NCBI GenBank assembly: GCA_018713205.1
Contig: DVFN01000089.1
Span: 1 to 51,160 of the forward strand
DNA from: Candidatus Avoscillospira stercorigallinarum
Lineage (GTDB): Bacteria > Bacillota > Clostridia > Oscillospirales > Oscillospiraceae
Length of the DNA: 51,160 nt
Reading direction: 5' to 3'
How positions within the stretch are numbered: position 1 is the first letter of the stretch; every line of letters begins with the position of its first letter. The notes under the pieces were generated by a model, which worked only from the letters and a program-made list of their open reading frames with translations, did no database searches and was not told the DNA's origin. The position numbers were made by a program, and so were the translations under genes. Positions 9,483-19,862 of the stretch are shown in pieces.

Positions 9483-12314
9483 TTAGTAGGTCAGCACGCG
9501 GTGCAGGATCACGGCCATTTCAGCACGGGTGATGTTGCTCTTGGGCTGGATCTTGCCATTGGTGCCGATGACAACGCCGTGGCCGATCAGGTCCTTGATG
9601 GCGGCCTTGGCGTAGGAGGAGACGGAGCTGTAATCGGAGAAGCTGGAGGTGGAGGTGGAGACGGTGTAGCTCATGGAGTAGCCGACCTCATCCAGGGTCC
9701 GATAGATCAGGGTCATGGCCTCCTCGCGGGTGATGTAGGAGGTGGGGTTGTACTTGCCATTGGAGCCCTGGGCGATGCCGAGATACTTGGCCACGCCGAC
9801 GGCCTGGTAGGTCTCCTTGGAGTAGGAGGTGGTACCCTTGACCACATCGGGGAAGTTAGAGGTGACGTTGTAGTTCCCGTAATCCTCCTCCAGGAAGGCG
9901 CGGTACAGCATCAGCATAAAGTCGCCGCGGGTGATGTTGCTCTTGGGATTGTACTTGCCGTTGGAGCCGTTGGCGACCTCTTCGTAGTACAGGAAGTCCA
10001 CGGAGTCGGCAGCCCAGGAGTAGGAAGTCGCTGTCACGTCGGAGAACACGGCGGACTTGGTCTTCTGGGTTACCTTAAAGGTAATCTTGCCCTCATAGGA
10101 GTTCTTGCCATTGACATCATAGCCGGTATACTTGATGCTCACTTCGCCATAGAGGCCGGCGCGAGGCACAAAGGCAACCTTGTCCAGATCCATCTGCGTG
10201 CCGGTGGGATCGACGTAGAACTCATACTTGGTTGTCACAGGGGTGCTGTTGAGAATATTGGAGAAATTATAGAACAGCTTGCCGCTGGAAGCGGAGACAC
10301 TGGAGAACGTCAGATAGTCCAGGTCCTTTCCGGTAGCCGCCTTGTAGTTGGCCTCGATGATCTCCGTGATACCGCCGGCGCCGAAGGCCACGCCGCGGGA
10401 AGTGATGGTGGCAGCGTCGCCTTCGCCCAGGTTGATGACAATAATACCGCTGATGCCGTCGCCCTTATCATTATAGGCGGTGAAGGGCACGGTATCGGTC
10501 AGGCCGTCATAATTCTTGGTATCCACCACATAGGTAACCTGATCCAGGTCGCAGTAGTAATTGTTGTTGGTGGCGGAGTAGTTATAGTAGGCCTTATGAC
10601 TGGTGGTCACCACCTTGGAAGCGGAGGACGTGGTATAGAGAATACCATAGTAGGGCACGGAAGTGGTAATATCAAACTTCACATAGGAGAGGCTGCCGGT
10701 GTACTTGTTGGCAGACTTGTTGTCGTTCCAGAAGCTGACAAAATCCTTCTCGTCAAAGGTAACCTTGCCGTTGGAGCCCAGATCGTACTCAATATCGCCC
10801 TCACCATCGCCAACGGTGAGCTTCAGCGTACCCTCGGCGACGACATGGTCAGTCTTGGTCTTGGAGTCAGCCCAAGCAACGGTGTATTCCGCGGTCACAG
10901 TGCCGCTGCGCACGGCAGTAAAGGTCAGCGCGGAATTATTCACAGACACCCAGCCGCTGCCGCTGGAGAAGGAGCCGACATTCTTGCCCTCGATGATGTC
11001 AAACTTAATATACGTGCCGTCAGCAGCACCCAGGGCGTTCATCAAAGAGTTCCGGCTGGCGGTATTGGAGCCATTGTCCTTGTACAGGGTCTTCAGCGCG
11101 CCCACCTCGGAGAGCTTGAGCTTCCAGCTGTCCGTCGAAGCCTCGACCGTGTGGGTCTCATAAACGCCGATATACACGGTGACAGGATCAATCTTGATGT
11201 CGCTGTTATTGGCGACGGAAGCGGTCACGGTAACGGAAGCCACACCAACGCTGGAGCCGAGTACAGACACAGCGCCCTTATTGGAGGTGCTGACACTGGT
11301 GGAGGCACCGGTAACCTTGCCGGAATCAGAGGACTTATAATCGAATGTATAGTTCACCACAGCGTCGCTGCTGAGGCCGTTCACAGTGGGAACCAGCGTA
11401 ATGGAATCCAGCCGCTCGACACTGGCAGGCGCGGAAACAGAGAGAACCACACCGCCCACGGTGATTTCACTGGATGTAACAGGGTTCGTTTTCAGCTCAT
11501 ACAGATCGTTGGTCAGCGTCACGGTGGCAGTGATGGTTGCCTTGCCAGTCGCCTTGGGCGTCAGGACACCCTTATCGTCAACCGCCAGCTTAGTCGCATC
11601 GGAGCTGGTCCAGGTCACGGAAGTGGGCTCCAAGTCTTCCACTTCCGCAAAGGAGACGGACAGAGTCTTATCCTTATCCGTCAGGTTCATGGCGGCAGGC
11701 ACGCCGTCAATCTGCGGGGTGACCTTCATCTTGGTGACGGTCACCGTGATTTCATTGCTCTTAGTTTCGCCGACCTTCGCGGAAATCGTAGCCGTGCCGG
11801 TGGCGGCCTTCGCAGTGACCACGCCGGTCTCGGAAACATCCGCAACAGCAGAATCCGAGCTGCTCCAGGCGATGCCCTCGGTGGAGCTGCCGTCGGACAT
11901 GGCAGCGGTAAACGCAGCCGTCTTAGAATACTCCAGCGTATTGGCGCCGGTAATCGTCAGAGTAGGCTTGGCAGCTTCAGCAGCAACGACATGAATCTCA
12001 TGGGTGTCGCTGATTGTCTCACCATTCTCTGTAACAGAAGCGGTAACTGTAACAGTAGTGCCGGCAGTCTCACCGGTGACAGTGTATCTTGTACTGTCGG
12101 TAGATTCTTCGCCAGTGGCGCCGTCTCCGGACATGGACCACTGGACTTTTTCGGTACCGCTGTAATCTGTTGACAGCGTAATCGTTTCTTCAACCTTGAC
12201 TTGGCTTTCGCCGCTGATGTTGATTGCATCCGCCGCCAGAGCAAACGGGGCCACGCTGACCAGCAGTGCCAGAACCAGCAGCAGCGCGCCAATTCTGGTA
12301 ATGGATTTCTTCAT
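9483..12314 (-). CDS. Secreted protein with bacterial Ig-like (BIG2) repeats and C-terminal SLH domains
   Basis: 943 aa; signal peptide; repeated IAWSSSDSAVADVSETGVVTAKAATGTATISA motifs; C-terminal SLH repeats (NITRGDFMLMLYRAF, YITREEAMTLIYR, NITRAEMAVILHR). Confidence 0.9.
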   Translation of the reverse strand: MKKSITRIGALLLVLALLVSVAPFALAADAINISGESQVKVEETITLSTDYSGTEKVQWSMSGDGATGEESTDSTRYTVTGETAGTTVTVTASVTENGETISDTHEIHVVAAEAAKPTLTITGANTLEYSKTAAFTAAMSDGSSTEGIAWSSSDSAVADVSETGVVTAKAATGTATISAKVGETKSNEITVTVTKMKVTPQIDGVPAAMNLTDKDKTLSVSFAEVEDLEPTSVTWTSSDATKLAVDDKGVLTPKATGKATITATVTLTNDLYELKTNPVTSSEITVGGVVLSVSAPASVERLDSITLVPTVNGLSSDAVVNYTFDYKSSDSGKVTGASTSVSTSNKGAVSVLGSSVGVASVTVTASVANNSDIKIDPVTVYIGVYETHTVEASTDSWKLKLSEVGALKTLYKDNGSNTASRNSLMNALGAADGTYIKFDIIEGKNVGSFSSGSGWVSVNNSALTFTAVRSGTVTAEYTVAWADSKTKTDHVVAEGTLKLTVGDGEGDIEYDLGSNGKVTFDEKDFVSFWNDNKSANKYTGSLSYVKFDITTSVPYYGILYTTSSASKVVTTSHKAYYNYSATNNNYYCDLDQVTYVVDTKNYDGLTDTVPFTAYNDKGDGISGIIVINLGEGDAATITSRGVAFGAGGITEIIEANYKAATGKDLDYLTFSSVSASSGKLFYNFSNILNSTPVTTKYEFYVDPTGTQMDLDKVAFVPRAGLYGEVSIKYTGYDVNGKNSYEGKITFKVTQKTKSAVFSDVTATSYSWAADSVDFLYYEEVANGSNGKYNPKSNITRGDFMLMLYRAFLEEDYGNYNVTSNFPDVVKGTTSYSKETYQAVGVAKYLGIAQGSNGKYNPTSYITREEAMTLIYRTLDEVGYSMSYTVSTSTSSFSDYSSVSSYAKAAIKDLIGHGVVIGTNGKIQPKSNITRAEMAVILHRVLTY

Positions 12315-12363
12315 GTTTTTACACCTCTTTCAGTTTTTCGGTCGCAAGCGGATATGTGTTTTC

Positions 12364-12420
12364 ATTCTACCATAAAACACATACAAGTGGAAGGCAAAAT
12401 CAAAGAATTCATGAATTCTT
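12364..12420 (-). promoter_or_regulatory. Putative promoter plus 18-bp palindromic operator candidate for the SLH/BIG2 gene
   Basis: Minus-strand TTCCAC-17-TAGAAT (12392-12364); perfect palindrome AAGAATTCATGAATTCTT at 12403-12420 just upstream. Confidence 0.45.
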
Positions 12421-12504
12421 AACGATTGATACCCTCGCAAGTTCCTAATATAAAGACGGAAAAACAGGCCAAAAGGTTCCCATTGATGCAAAATATTATA
12501 ATAA

Positions 12505-12540
12505 TAAGGAGCGACCCTCCATTGCTGGAGGGCCGCTTTG
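12505..12540 (-). terminator. Rho-independent terminator for the downstream SLH gene
   Basis: Minus strand GCGGCCCTCCAGCAATGGAGGGTCGC followed by TCCTTATTATTATAATATTTT. Confidence 0.7.
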
Positions 12541-12570
12541 GGTGTTTGCTATTTACAGGTTCCGTTAGGA

Positions 12571-15315
12571 TTAGTCCACAGGAACGATGACACCGTTCAC
12601 GACATGAGCATCGACGACGATGAAGATCTCATCGACCTGGCCCTGATCGTTGAAGAACAGCCAGTACACATTGTAGTCGTAGTACTCATTGTCGGAGCCG
12701 GGAACACCAGCAGAAGTGGTATCCTCGAAGTACTTGTTCAGATCTTCGACCTTCTCCAGCTTGGTGTAGGTATCCTTCGCGGTGTCGCCCACAACCACGA
12801 CGCAGTCATCGGCCACGATGTAGGAGTCGGTACGCTCGGCGATCAGGTTGCCGTTCTGGAACCACAGGCGAGTGCCGTCGATCTTGTCGGGGTTCACATC
12901 CTCCACAGCGGAGTAGACAGGCGTCACGCCGTCCACCAGGCCGATGACCTGCAGCTCAGCCTCGTACAGATACGGAATGCCAGCAGACAGGAGGGCGTTG
13001 TCAGTCACAGCCAGGATCGCGTCCTCGCCGTTGATGATGGCCTTGTAGGTCACATAGGCGCCGGCCTGCAGCTGATCGACGAACAGATCATCGGAGACCA
13101 GCTTCTGAGCGGTGCTGTACACGAAGGCTCTCTGAGCGGAGTGCTGATACAGAGCGTCGATGAAGACGTAGGTCAGCTGATCCACGCCGGCAACCTCTTC
13201 ATAGAAGTACTGGATGGTAGCCATCTTCGCGAAGATGCCATCGATCTCGTCATTGCCATAGGTGAAGCCGGCCAGAGCGACAGTCAGCTGATCGCGGGTG
13301 TAGACATTGTACTCGTAGGCCTTGGCGCTGTAGTTCCAGGTACGGACCATGTACTGGGTGGAAGCGGTGCCGTTGACCACAGCATTACCGGTACGGTCGT
13401 TCATGATGTCGCCGTCGGCATCCAGGTAGTAGTCGGGATCGGTGATATAGTCGGCGTAGTCGGAGCCGGCGACAGCGGGGGTGCCGGGAGTCGCGGCAAC
13501 GTCATTCTGATAGGGCCAGTAGTTATTGTTGTCGATGGAGGCGACACCGTTGCTGTCCACATAGCGGAGCAGGCGGCCTCTGTTGTAACCAGCCATGGCA
13601 GCGCCAGCGCGGTCGTTCAGGGCGTTCCACAGGTTGGCGTTGACAGCGGCGTCCTCCGTGAGCTTGCCGTCGAAGGTCACCAGATCGTTGGTGTAGGTGT
13701 AGGCGCGGTTGCCGTCGTAGCCGATGTTGCCGGGGATCTTCACGCCGGTCTGCTCGACAGCGTAGGCGTAAACATACTCGACGGAGTCGGAGTGGTTGGT
13801 CCAAGCCATGACGTAGCCGAACTCATCCAGGTACAGGTCGTACTCCTGGCCGTTGTCGGAGGAGGCGTCAACCTCGAACCGGGTCATCACGCCGGGCTGG
13901 GGAGCGTAGAAGTTGTTGAAGTTCTCAGCGTACTCGTAGGTCTCGCCGCCAACCTTGGTGGTGCTGCCGTTGCCGCCGGTGAGATCCTGCTCGGTGCGGG
14001 TGCAGGCGCCGGTCACGACGGGAGCGATCTTGGCGTCATGCAGCTGAGAGTTGCCGTTGTAGTTGCTGTCGGCGCTGCAGATCCAGTAGAGGACCACGTC
14101 GCCAACCTTGAAGCCGTAGCCGGTGTTGTCAAAAGCGGCGGCGGTGTTGTTCATCTTGAAGGTGCCCTCGTAGTTGCTGACGGAGGTAACTTCGCCGATG
14201 TAGGTGTTCTTGATGGTGATGATGACATGAGCGTCAGCGTCGTCCACATAGACATGAGTCTCAACGCCGTTGCCGGTGTGGTTCTGAACAGTAGCCAGAG
14301 TGGTGTTGTTCAGAGGGATCTCACCGTTCATATCGCGGCCATCCACATACCAGTTGAAGGTGTAGGCCTTGGAGCTGTCAACCTCTTCCTTCAGGTCGGT
14401 CTTGAGGGAAGCGGAAGCGGTGTAGCTGTAGTCAGCAGCAGTGGGATAGAACTTGTCGAACACCACGGTGCCCTTCGCATTGCGATAGACCCAGGAGAAG
14501 CCGGGGTTGCCATAGCAATCCTGGTCAGCAGTCAGGGTCAGGCCCTTGTAGATGCTGCCGAGCGGGAAGGGGCTGATGACGACGTTCTGGCGGGTGATCA
14601 CGATCCAGCCTTCGTTCTCGGCGTCGGGGATGGAGACATGGCCGCCGAAACGGTCAAAGTAGATGGTGTTGGTGATCTTGACCAGGTTCTCGGAGATGGT
14701 GCCGATGACGATGTTGGCCTGCAGGGCGTTCAGCATCATCTGAGCGGCTTCCTCACGGGTGATGGCCTTGTCGGGATCATAGTCGGCGGCGAAGCCGTTC
14801 AGCAGGCCATGATCCTTGGCATCGCGCAGGATGTTGGTCTTCCAGTTGGTTCCAACATAGCCCTGAGTAGCGGCATCGAAGCCCAGGACGCAGAGCAGCA
14901 TCTTGGCGGTCTCAATGCCGGTCACCTTGCCGTTGGGGTCAAAGGTGGTGGCGTTGCGGCCGGAGACGATACCGGTCTGGGCGCAGTAGGCGATGTAGCT
15001 GGCAGCCCAGTCGTTCTTGGCATCAGCAAAGGTGCAGGCGCTGGCATACAGGTCGCTGACGTCGTCACCAGCGTTGGAGAGAACAGCAATCATCTTCGCC
15101 ATCTCGGAACGCTTGATGGTGTTGGTGGGACGGAACGTGCCATCGGGATAACCGTCCAGGATACCGATGGCGGACAGGACATCGACGGCTTCAGCATAGT
15201 TGACCTTATCATAGTCAGAATAGTCGTCGGCGTCCTTGGCGCTGACCATGGCGACGAAGCTGAACAGAGTAGCAACGACCAGGATCAGAGCCAGAACTTT
15301 GCGAAAGTTCTTCAT
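12571..15315 (-). CDS. S-layer-type protein with N-terminal SLH domains
   Basis: MKNFRKVLALILVVATLFSFVAMVSAK signal peptide; SLH repeats (IGILDGYPDGTFRPTNTIKRSEMAKMIAV etc.); start at 15315 behind AGGAGGAAGA rather than the ORF-track start 15429. Confidence 0.9.
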   Translation of the reverse strand: MKNFRKVLALILVVATLFSFVAMVSAKDADDYSDYDKVNYAEAVDVLSAIGILDGYPDGTFRPTNTIKRSEMAKMIAVLSNAGDDVSDLYASACTFADAKNDWAASYIAYCAQTGIVSGRNATTFDPNGKVTGIETAKMLLCVLGFDAATQGYVGTNWKTNILRDAKDHGLLNGFAADYDPDKAITREEAAQMMLNALQANIVIGTISENLVKITNTIYFDRFGGHVSIPDAENEGWIVITRQNVVISPFPLGSIYKGLTLTADQDCYGNPGFSWVYRNAKGTVVFDKFYPTAADYSYTASASLKTDLKEEVDSSKAYTFNWYVDGRDMNGEIPLNNTTLATVQNHTGNGVETHVYVDDADAHVIITIKNTYIGEVTSVSNYEGTFKMNNTAAAFDNTGYGFKVGDVVLYWICSADSNYNGNSQLHDAKIAPVVTGACTRTEQDLTGGNGSTTKVGGETYEYAENFNNFYAPQPGVMTRFEVDASSDNGQEYDLYLDEFGYVMAWTNHSDSVEYVYAYAVEQTGVKIPGNIGYDGNRAYTYTNDLVTFDGKLTEDAAVNANLWNALNDRAGAAMAGYNRGRLLRYVDSNGVASIDNNNYWPYQNDVAATPGTPAVAGSDYADYITDPDYYLDADGDIMNDRTGNAVVNGTASTQYMVRTWNYSAKAYEYNVYTRDQLTVALAGFTYGNDEIDGIFAKMATIQYFYEEVAGVDQLTYVFIDALYQHSAQRAFVYSTAQKLVSDDLFVDQLQAGAYVTYKAIINGEDAILAVTDNALLSAGIPYLYEAELQVIGLVDGVTPVYSAVEDVNPDKIDGTRLWFQNGNLIAERTDSYIVADDCVVVVGDTAKDTYTKLEKVEDLNKYFEDTTSAGVPGSDNEYYDYNVYWLFFNDQGQVDEIFIVVDAHVVNGVIVPVD

Positions 15316-15493
15316 GAGTCTTCCTCCTTTTGAATTTGATTTAGGGCCGCTGGGGTCCAAAATCATTGTACCCGTATCATATCCGATGCCCCAAAGAATT
15401 GCAAGGGCTTGGCGGCTTTTGTTACACAACTGTTACACAGCATGGTCATGCAGAACCCGCTCCATTTTCCGCCAGCCCCCAACGTTCCCGCGT

Positions 15494-16123
15494 AGGGGCC
15501 GATGCCCACATCGGCCCGCAAGCTCCCGTGTGCAGCGCATTTCAATGGCTGCATTCGCTGTAGGGGCGGCCTGTATGGCCGCCCGTGCCGCACCGCCCCG
15601 TCGGATGCACCTCCGGCGACCGCACCCCGGTCGTAGGGGCGCATTGATTGGCAGCCCGGTGGGAAGCACGACCCGGTTCCGGGCGGCCATACAGGCCGCC
15701 CCTACGGATGCACCGCCGATTCGGTTCGTAGGGCGGGGTGCCCACACCCCGCCGAACCAGGCCGCCGGGATTGCCGGGCTAGCAAGTATCGCAGCAGCCG
15801 CCGGTCCTCTCGTAGGGGCGGGCTTCATGCCCGCCCGTGCCGCACCGCCGGGAGCAACAGGCCCTCGGTCATCGCGGCCCGGTCATCGCGGCATGTGGGC
15901 ATGCCGCCCTACGGCGTTCGGCGAAGTGCGGCAGAAACCAGAGGGCGTTCTCGGGCGGATATAAAATCCGCCCCTACGGCAGGGACAGGGGACGGTGCGG
16001 CCGGCGGGCTGCCTTGCACGCGGAGGGCTGACGGACGCGCCATGTGCGCCCCTACGGCTTTCGGCGGGGGTGCGGTGGGGGCCGGGGGCTTGTTCGGGCG
16101 GCCATACAGGCCGCCCCTACGGG
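15494..16123. repeat. Family A array (about 10 palindromes)
   Basis: Begins GTAGGGGCCGATGCCCACATCGGCCCG and ends CGGGCGGCCATACAGGCCGCCCCTAC; includes CGAT, GGCC, GGGT, GGGC, GCAT and GGAT stem variants. Confidence 0.9.
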
Positions 16124-16233
16124 TGCGCACGCTGGCCTATGGCGTTGGGCGGGGGCAAAAATCCTCTTTTCGGATTTACTTTGCCGTATTCCTGTGGTAA
16201 ACTATGTACAATGACCGAAATGGAGGTATTTCT

Positions 16234-18492
16234 ATGGTTACATACCATCCCCGGGGGGCGTACTTCGCCGACGGGAAGCTCGTTTGGGCCGACGAGGCCC
16301 AGGGGTTTGCTGCGCCGCAGGATGCGCGGCAGCAGACCATTGCCTACTCTATCTTCCGTGCCCACAACAAAAGCGCCGATCCGGACAAGCTCCGGCTGAA
16401 ATTTGACGCGCTGATCTCCCACGACATCACCTTTGTGGGCATCATTCAGACCGCCAAGGCCTCGGGCCTCAAGCAGTTCCCCATCCCCTATGCCATGACC
16501 AACTGCCACAACAGCCTCTGCGCCGTCGGCGGCACCATCAACGAGGACGATCACGCCTTCGGCCTCTCGGCTGCCCGGAAATACGGCGGCATCTACGTCC
16601 CCGCCAATCAGGCCGTCATCCATCAGTACGCCCGGGAGCGTCTCGCCGGCTGCGGCAAGATGATCCTCGGTTCCGACTCCCACACCCGCTACGGCGCTTA
16701 CGGCTGCATGGGCGTCGGCGAGGGCGGCGGCGAGCTGGTGAAGCAGCTCCTGGAAAACACCTATGACGTGGCTGCCCCCGAGGTCGTCGCCGTCTACCTC
16801 ACCGGCCAGCCCCGCAAGGGCGTCGGTCCCCAGGATGTGGCCATCGCCCTGGTCGGCGCGACCTTCCCCAAGGGCCTGGTGAAGAACAAGGTGCTGGAGT
16901 TCATCGGCCCCGGCGTCGCCTCCCTCAGCGCCGACTACCGTATCGGCATCGACGTCATGACCACCGAGACCTCCTGCCTGACCTCCATCTGGCAGACCGA
17001 CGACGTCATCCGCGCCTACTATGAAAATATCCAGCGCCCGGCGGACTTTAAGGTCCTGACCCCCGGCGAGGGCGCGTACTACGACAGTGTGGTCACCATC
17101 GACCTCTCCGCCGTGGAGCCCATGATCGCCCTGCCCTTCCACCCCTCCATCGCCTACACCATCCATGAAGTGCAGGAAAACCCCGAGAAGATCTTCGCCG
17201 AGGTCGAGGCCGCCTGCAACAAGCAGCTGGGCGGCAAGGTCACCATGGATCTCCGGCACAATATTATAGACGGAAAGGTCCACTGCGACCAGGGCGTCAT
17301 CGTCGGCTGCTCCGGCGGCATGTATGAGAACATCGTCGAGGCCGCAGCTATCCTCAAGGGCGGCAGCATCGGCAACGGCTATTTCGATATGTCCGTCTAC
17401 CCGTCCTCCACGCCCATCTCTCTGGCCATCACCAAGAACGGCGTCGCCGCCACGCTGATGGAGGCCGGCTGCGTCATGAAGCCCGCCTTCTGCGGCCCCT
17501 GCTTCGGCGCGGGCGACACCCCGGCCAACAATTCCCTGTCCATCCGCCACGCCACCCGGAACTTCGCCAACCGCGAGGGCAGCAAGCCCGCCAACGGCCA
17601 GATCGCCGCCGTGGCCCTGATGGACGCCCGCTCCATCGCCGCTACGGCCCGCAACGGCGGCGTTCTCACCGCGGCCACGGACATCGACTACGAGGCCCCC
17701 ACCGCCGAGGAGCTGGTCTACCACTACGACGGGTCCGTCTATGAAAAGCGCTGCTATGAGGGCTTCGGCAAGGCCGATCCCGCCGCCGAGCTCCGCTACG
17801 GCCCCAACATCAAGGACTGGCCCAAGATGCCCAAGCTGGAGGACAACCTCCTTGTAAAACTCTGCGCCGTGATCCGCGACCCGGTGACCACCACCGACGA
17901 GCTGATCCCCTCCGGCGAGACCTCCTCCTACCGCTCCAACCCCATCGGCCTCAGCGAGTTCGCCCTGAGCCGCCGGGTCCCCGAGTACGTGGGCCGCAGC
18001 AAGGCCGTCCGCGCCATGGAAGAGGCCCGGGAGGCCGGGCAGGTCCCCGAAGAGGCCGGGCAGGTGCTGGAAGCCCTGGGCGGCGACCTCCAGAAGACCT
18101 CCATCGGCTCCTGCCTCTACGCCAACCGCCCCGGCGACGGCTCCGCCCGGGAGCAGGCCGCCTCCTGCCAGAAGGTCCTGGGCGGCTTCGCCAACATCTG
18201 CCAGGAGTACGCCACCAAGCGCTATCGCTCCAACTGCATCAACTGGGGCATGACCCCCTTCACCCTCCCCGAGGGCGGGGACTTCCCCGGCGAGGTGGGC
18301 GACTACGTCTACATTCCCGGCCTGCGGGCCGGCATCGAGGCCGGACAGGAGGAGTTTACCGCGAAGCTGGTCCACGACGGCCAGATCTCCGAGCTGAAGC
18401 TCCTGTGCAAGGGCCTCACCGAGAACGAGCGCAAGATCCTCACCGAGGGCTGCCTGATGAACTACTACGCAGCCGGATACGGCAAGGACTGA
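16234..18492 (+). CDS. Aconitase-family hydratase (aconitate hydratase)
   Basis: Aconitase motifs ILGSDSHTRYGAYGCMGVGEGGGE, DVMTTETSC, PAFCGPCFGAGD; start after TGGAGGTATTTCT. Confidence 0.85.
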   Translation: MVTYHPRGAYFADGKLVWADEAQGFAAPQDARQQTIAYSIFRAHNKSADPDKLRLKFDALISHDITFVGIIQTAKASGLKQFPIPYAMTNCHNSLCAVGGTINEDDHAFGLSAARKYGGIYVPANQAVIHQYARERLAGCGKMILGSDSHTRYGAYGCMGVGEGGGELVKQLLENTYDVAAPEVVAVYLTGQPRKGVGPQDVAIALVGATFPKGLVKNKVLEFIGPGVASLSADYRIGIDVMTTETSCLTSIWQTDDVIRAYYENIQRPADFKVLTPGEGAYYDSVVTIDLSAVEPMIALPFHPSIAYTIHEVQENPEKIFAEVEAACNKQLGGKVTMDLRHNIIDGKVHCDQGVIVGCSGGMYENIVEAAAILKGGSIGNGYFDMSVYPSSTPISLAITKNGVAATLMEAGCVMKPAFCGPCFGAGDTPANNSLSIRHATRNFANREGSKPANGQIAAVALMDARSIAATARNGGVLTAATDIDYEAPTAEELVYHYDGSVYEKRCYEGFGKADPAAELRYGPNIKDWPKMPKLEDNLLVKLCAVIRDPVTTTDELIPSGETSSYRSNPIGLSEFALSRRVPEYVGRSKAVRAMEEAREAGQVPEEAGQVLEALGGDLQKTSIGSCLYANRPGDGSAREQAASCQKVLGGFANICQEYATKRYRSNCINWGMTPFTLPEGGDFPGEVGDYVYIPGLRAGIEAGQEEFTAKLVHDGQISELKLLCKGLTENERKILTEGCLMNYYAAGYGKD

Positions 18493-18502
18493 CGATGTGC
18501 GG

Positions 18503-18571
18503 GAGGGCATAAAGCCCTCCCCTACGCCACGCACTGGGATTTTATCGTAGGGGCGGGGTTTATCCCCGCCC
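18503..18571. repeat. Family A pair
   Basis: GGGAGGGCATAAAGCCCTCCCCTAC and GTAGGGGCGGGGTTTATCCCCGCCCG. Confidence 0.8.
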
Positions 18572-18605
18572 GTCCCCCTGTAATTCGCAACAAGGAGTGC
18601 TGACT

Positions 18606-19805
18606 TTGGAAAAAATCAAGATGACCACCCCCCTGGTGGAGATGGACGGCGACGAGATGACCCGGGTGCTCTGGGCCATGATTAAGGACAAGCTGATTCT
18701 CCCCTATGTGGACCTGAAAACCGAATACTATGATCTGGGCCTGCTGCACCGGAACGAGACCCAGGATCAGGTGACCGTGGACGCGGCCAACGCTACCAAG
18801 AAATACGGCGTGGCCGTCAAGTGCGCCACCATCACCCCTAACCGGCAGCGGATGGAGGAATACCCCCAGCTGACCCAGATGTGGAAGAGCCCCAACGGCA
18901 CCATTCGTTCCATTCTGGACGGCACGGTGTTCCGGGCCCCCATCTGCATCGACGCCATTAAGCCCGTGGTGAAGAACTGGACCAAGCCCATCACCATCGC
19001 CCGTCACGCCTACGGCGACGTCTACAAGAGCGTGGATTTCGAGACCACTGAGCCCGGCGTGTGCAAGCTGGTCTTCGAGGGCGAGAACGGCGAGCGCCAT
19101 GAGGCCGTGGTCCAGAAGACCAATGGCCCCGCCGTGTTCCAGGGCGCCCACAACACCGACAAGTCCATCCGCTCCTTCGCCCACGCCTGCTTTACCTACG
19201 CCCTGGCCACCAAGCAGGACCTGTGGTTCTCCACCAAGGACACCATCGCCAAGATCTACGACGGCAAGTTCAAGGCCGTGTTTGAAGAGGTCTTCACCGA
19301 GTACGAGGCCAAATTCAAGGAGGCCGGCATCACCTACTTCTACACCCTGATCGACGACGCCGTGGCCCGGGTCATCCGGTCCGAGGGCGGGTTTATCTGG
19401 GCCTGCAAGAACTACGACGGCGACGTGATGAGCGACATGGTCTCCACGGCCTTCGGGTCTCTGGCCATGATGACCTCGGTGCTGGTGGCCCCCGACGGCA
19501 CCACCGAGTACGAGGCCGCCCACGGCACCGTCACCAAGCACTATTATAAATGGAAGGCCGGAGAGAAGACCTCCACCAACCCCATGGCGACGATCTTCGC
19601 CTGGAGCGGCGCGCTGCGCAAGCGCGCCCAGCTGGACGGCCTTCATGACCTGGAGGCCTTTGCCGACAGGCTGGAGGCCGCCTGCTTCGCCACGCTCAAC
19701 GCCGGGATCATGACCAAGGATCTGGTGGGCCTGGTGGAGCCCGGCTTCACCGCCACGGCCGTGGACAGCGAGACCTTCCTGGACGAGATCGCCAAGCGGA
19801 TTTAA
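18606..19805 (+). CDS. icd: NADP-dependent isocitrate dehydrogenase (eukaryote-like type II)
   Basis: KMTTPLVEMDGDEMTRVLW..., CATITPNRQRMEEY, MWKSPNGTIRSILDGTVFR, EAAHGTVTKHY; TTG start behind AAGGAG (alternative GTG at 18597). Confidence 0.93.
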   Translation: MEKIKMTTPLVEMDGDEMTRVLWAMIKDKLILPYVDLKTEYYDLGLLHRNETQDQVTVDAANATKKYGVAVKCATITPNRQRMEEYPQLTQMWKSPNGTIRSILDGTVFRAPICIDAIKPVVKNWTKPITIARHAYGDVYKSVDFETTEPGVCKLVFEGENGERHEAVVQKTNGPAVFQGAHNTDKSIRSFAHACFTYALATKQDLWFSTKDTIAKIYDGKFKAVFEEVFTEYEAKFKEAGITYFYTLIDDAVARVIRSEGGFIWACKNYDGDVMSDMVSTAFGSLAMMTSVLVAPDGTTEYEAAHGTVTKHYYKWKAGEKTSTNPMATIFAWSGALRKRAQLDGLHDLEAFADRLEAACFATLNAGIMTKDLVGLVEPGFTATAVDSETFLDEIAKRI

Positions 19806-19862
19806 ACCCGGACAAACTTCACGCCGAAGCCTACGATTTCTATAAAGAAAGGAAGAACTACC

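Noticed and set aside
9423-12173. Long antisense ORFs (916 aa at 9423+, 931 aa at 12538+, 1107 aa at 23349+, 805 aa at 16117-)
   Set aside because: Mirror ORFs of strongly coding high-GC genes; low-complexity Gly/His/Val/Asp-rich translations with no recognisable domains.
8947-16123. CRISPR-like appearance of regularly recurring palindromes
   Set aside because: Palindromes differ in stem sequence, spacing is irregular, spacers themselves recur, orientation flips, and no cas genes are present.
15236-16200. ORFs with recurring GRPYRPPL / ADVGIGPYA / MGMPPYG peptides in intergenic regions
   Set aside because: These are translations of family A palindromes and spacers in several frames, not conserved proteins.
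18606-19805. Eukaryote-like ICDH as a horizontal transfer
   Set aside because: Type II NADP-ICDH is widespread in bacteria, so the similarity alone is not unusual.
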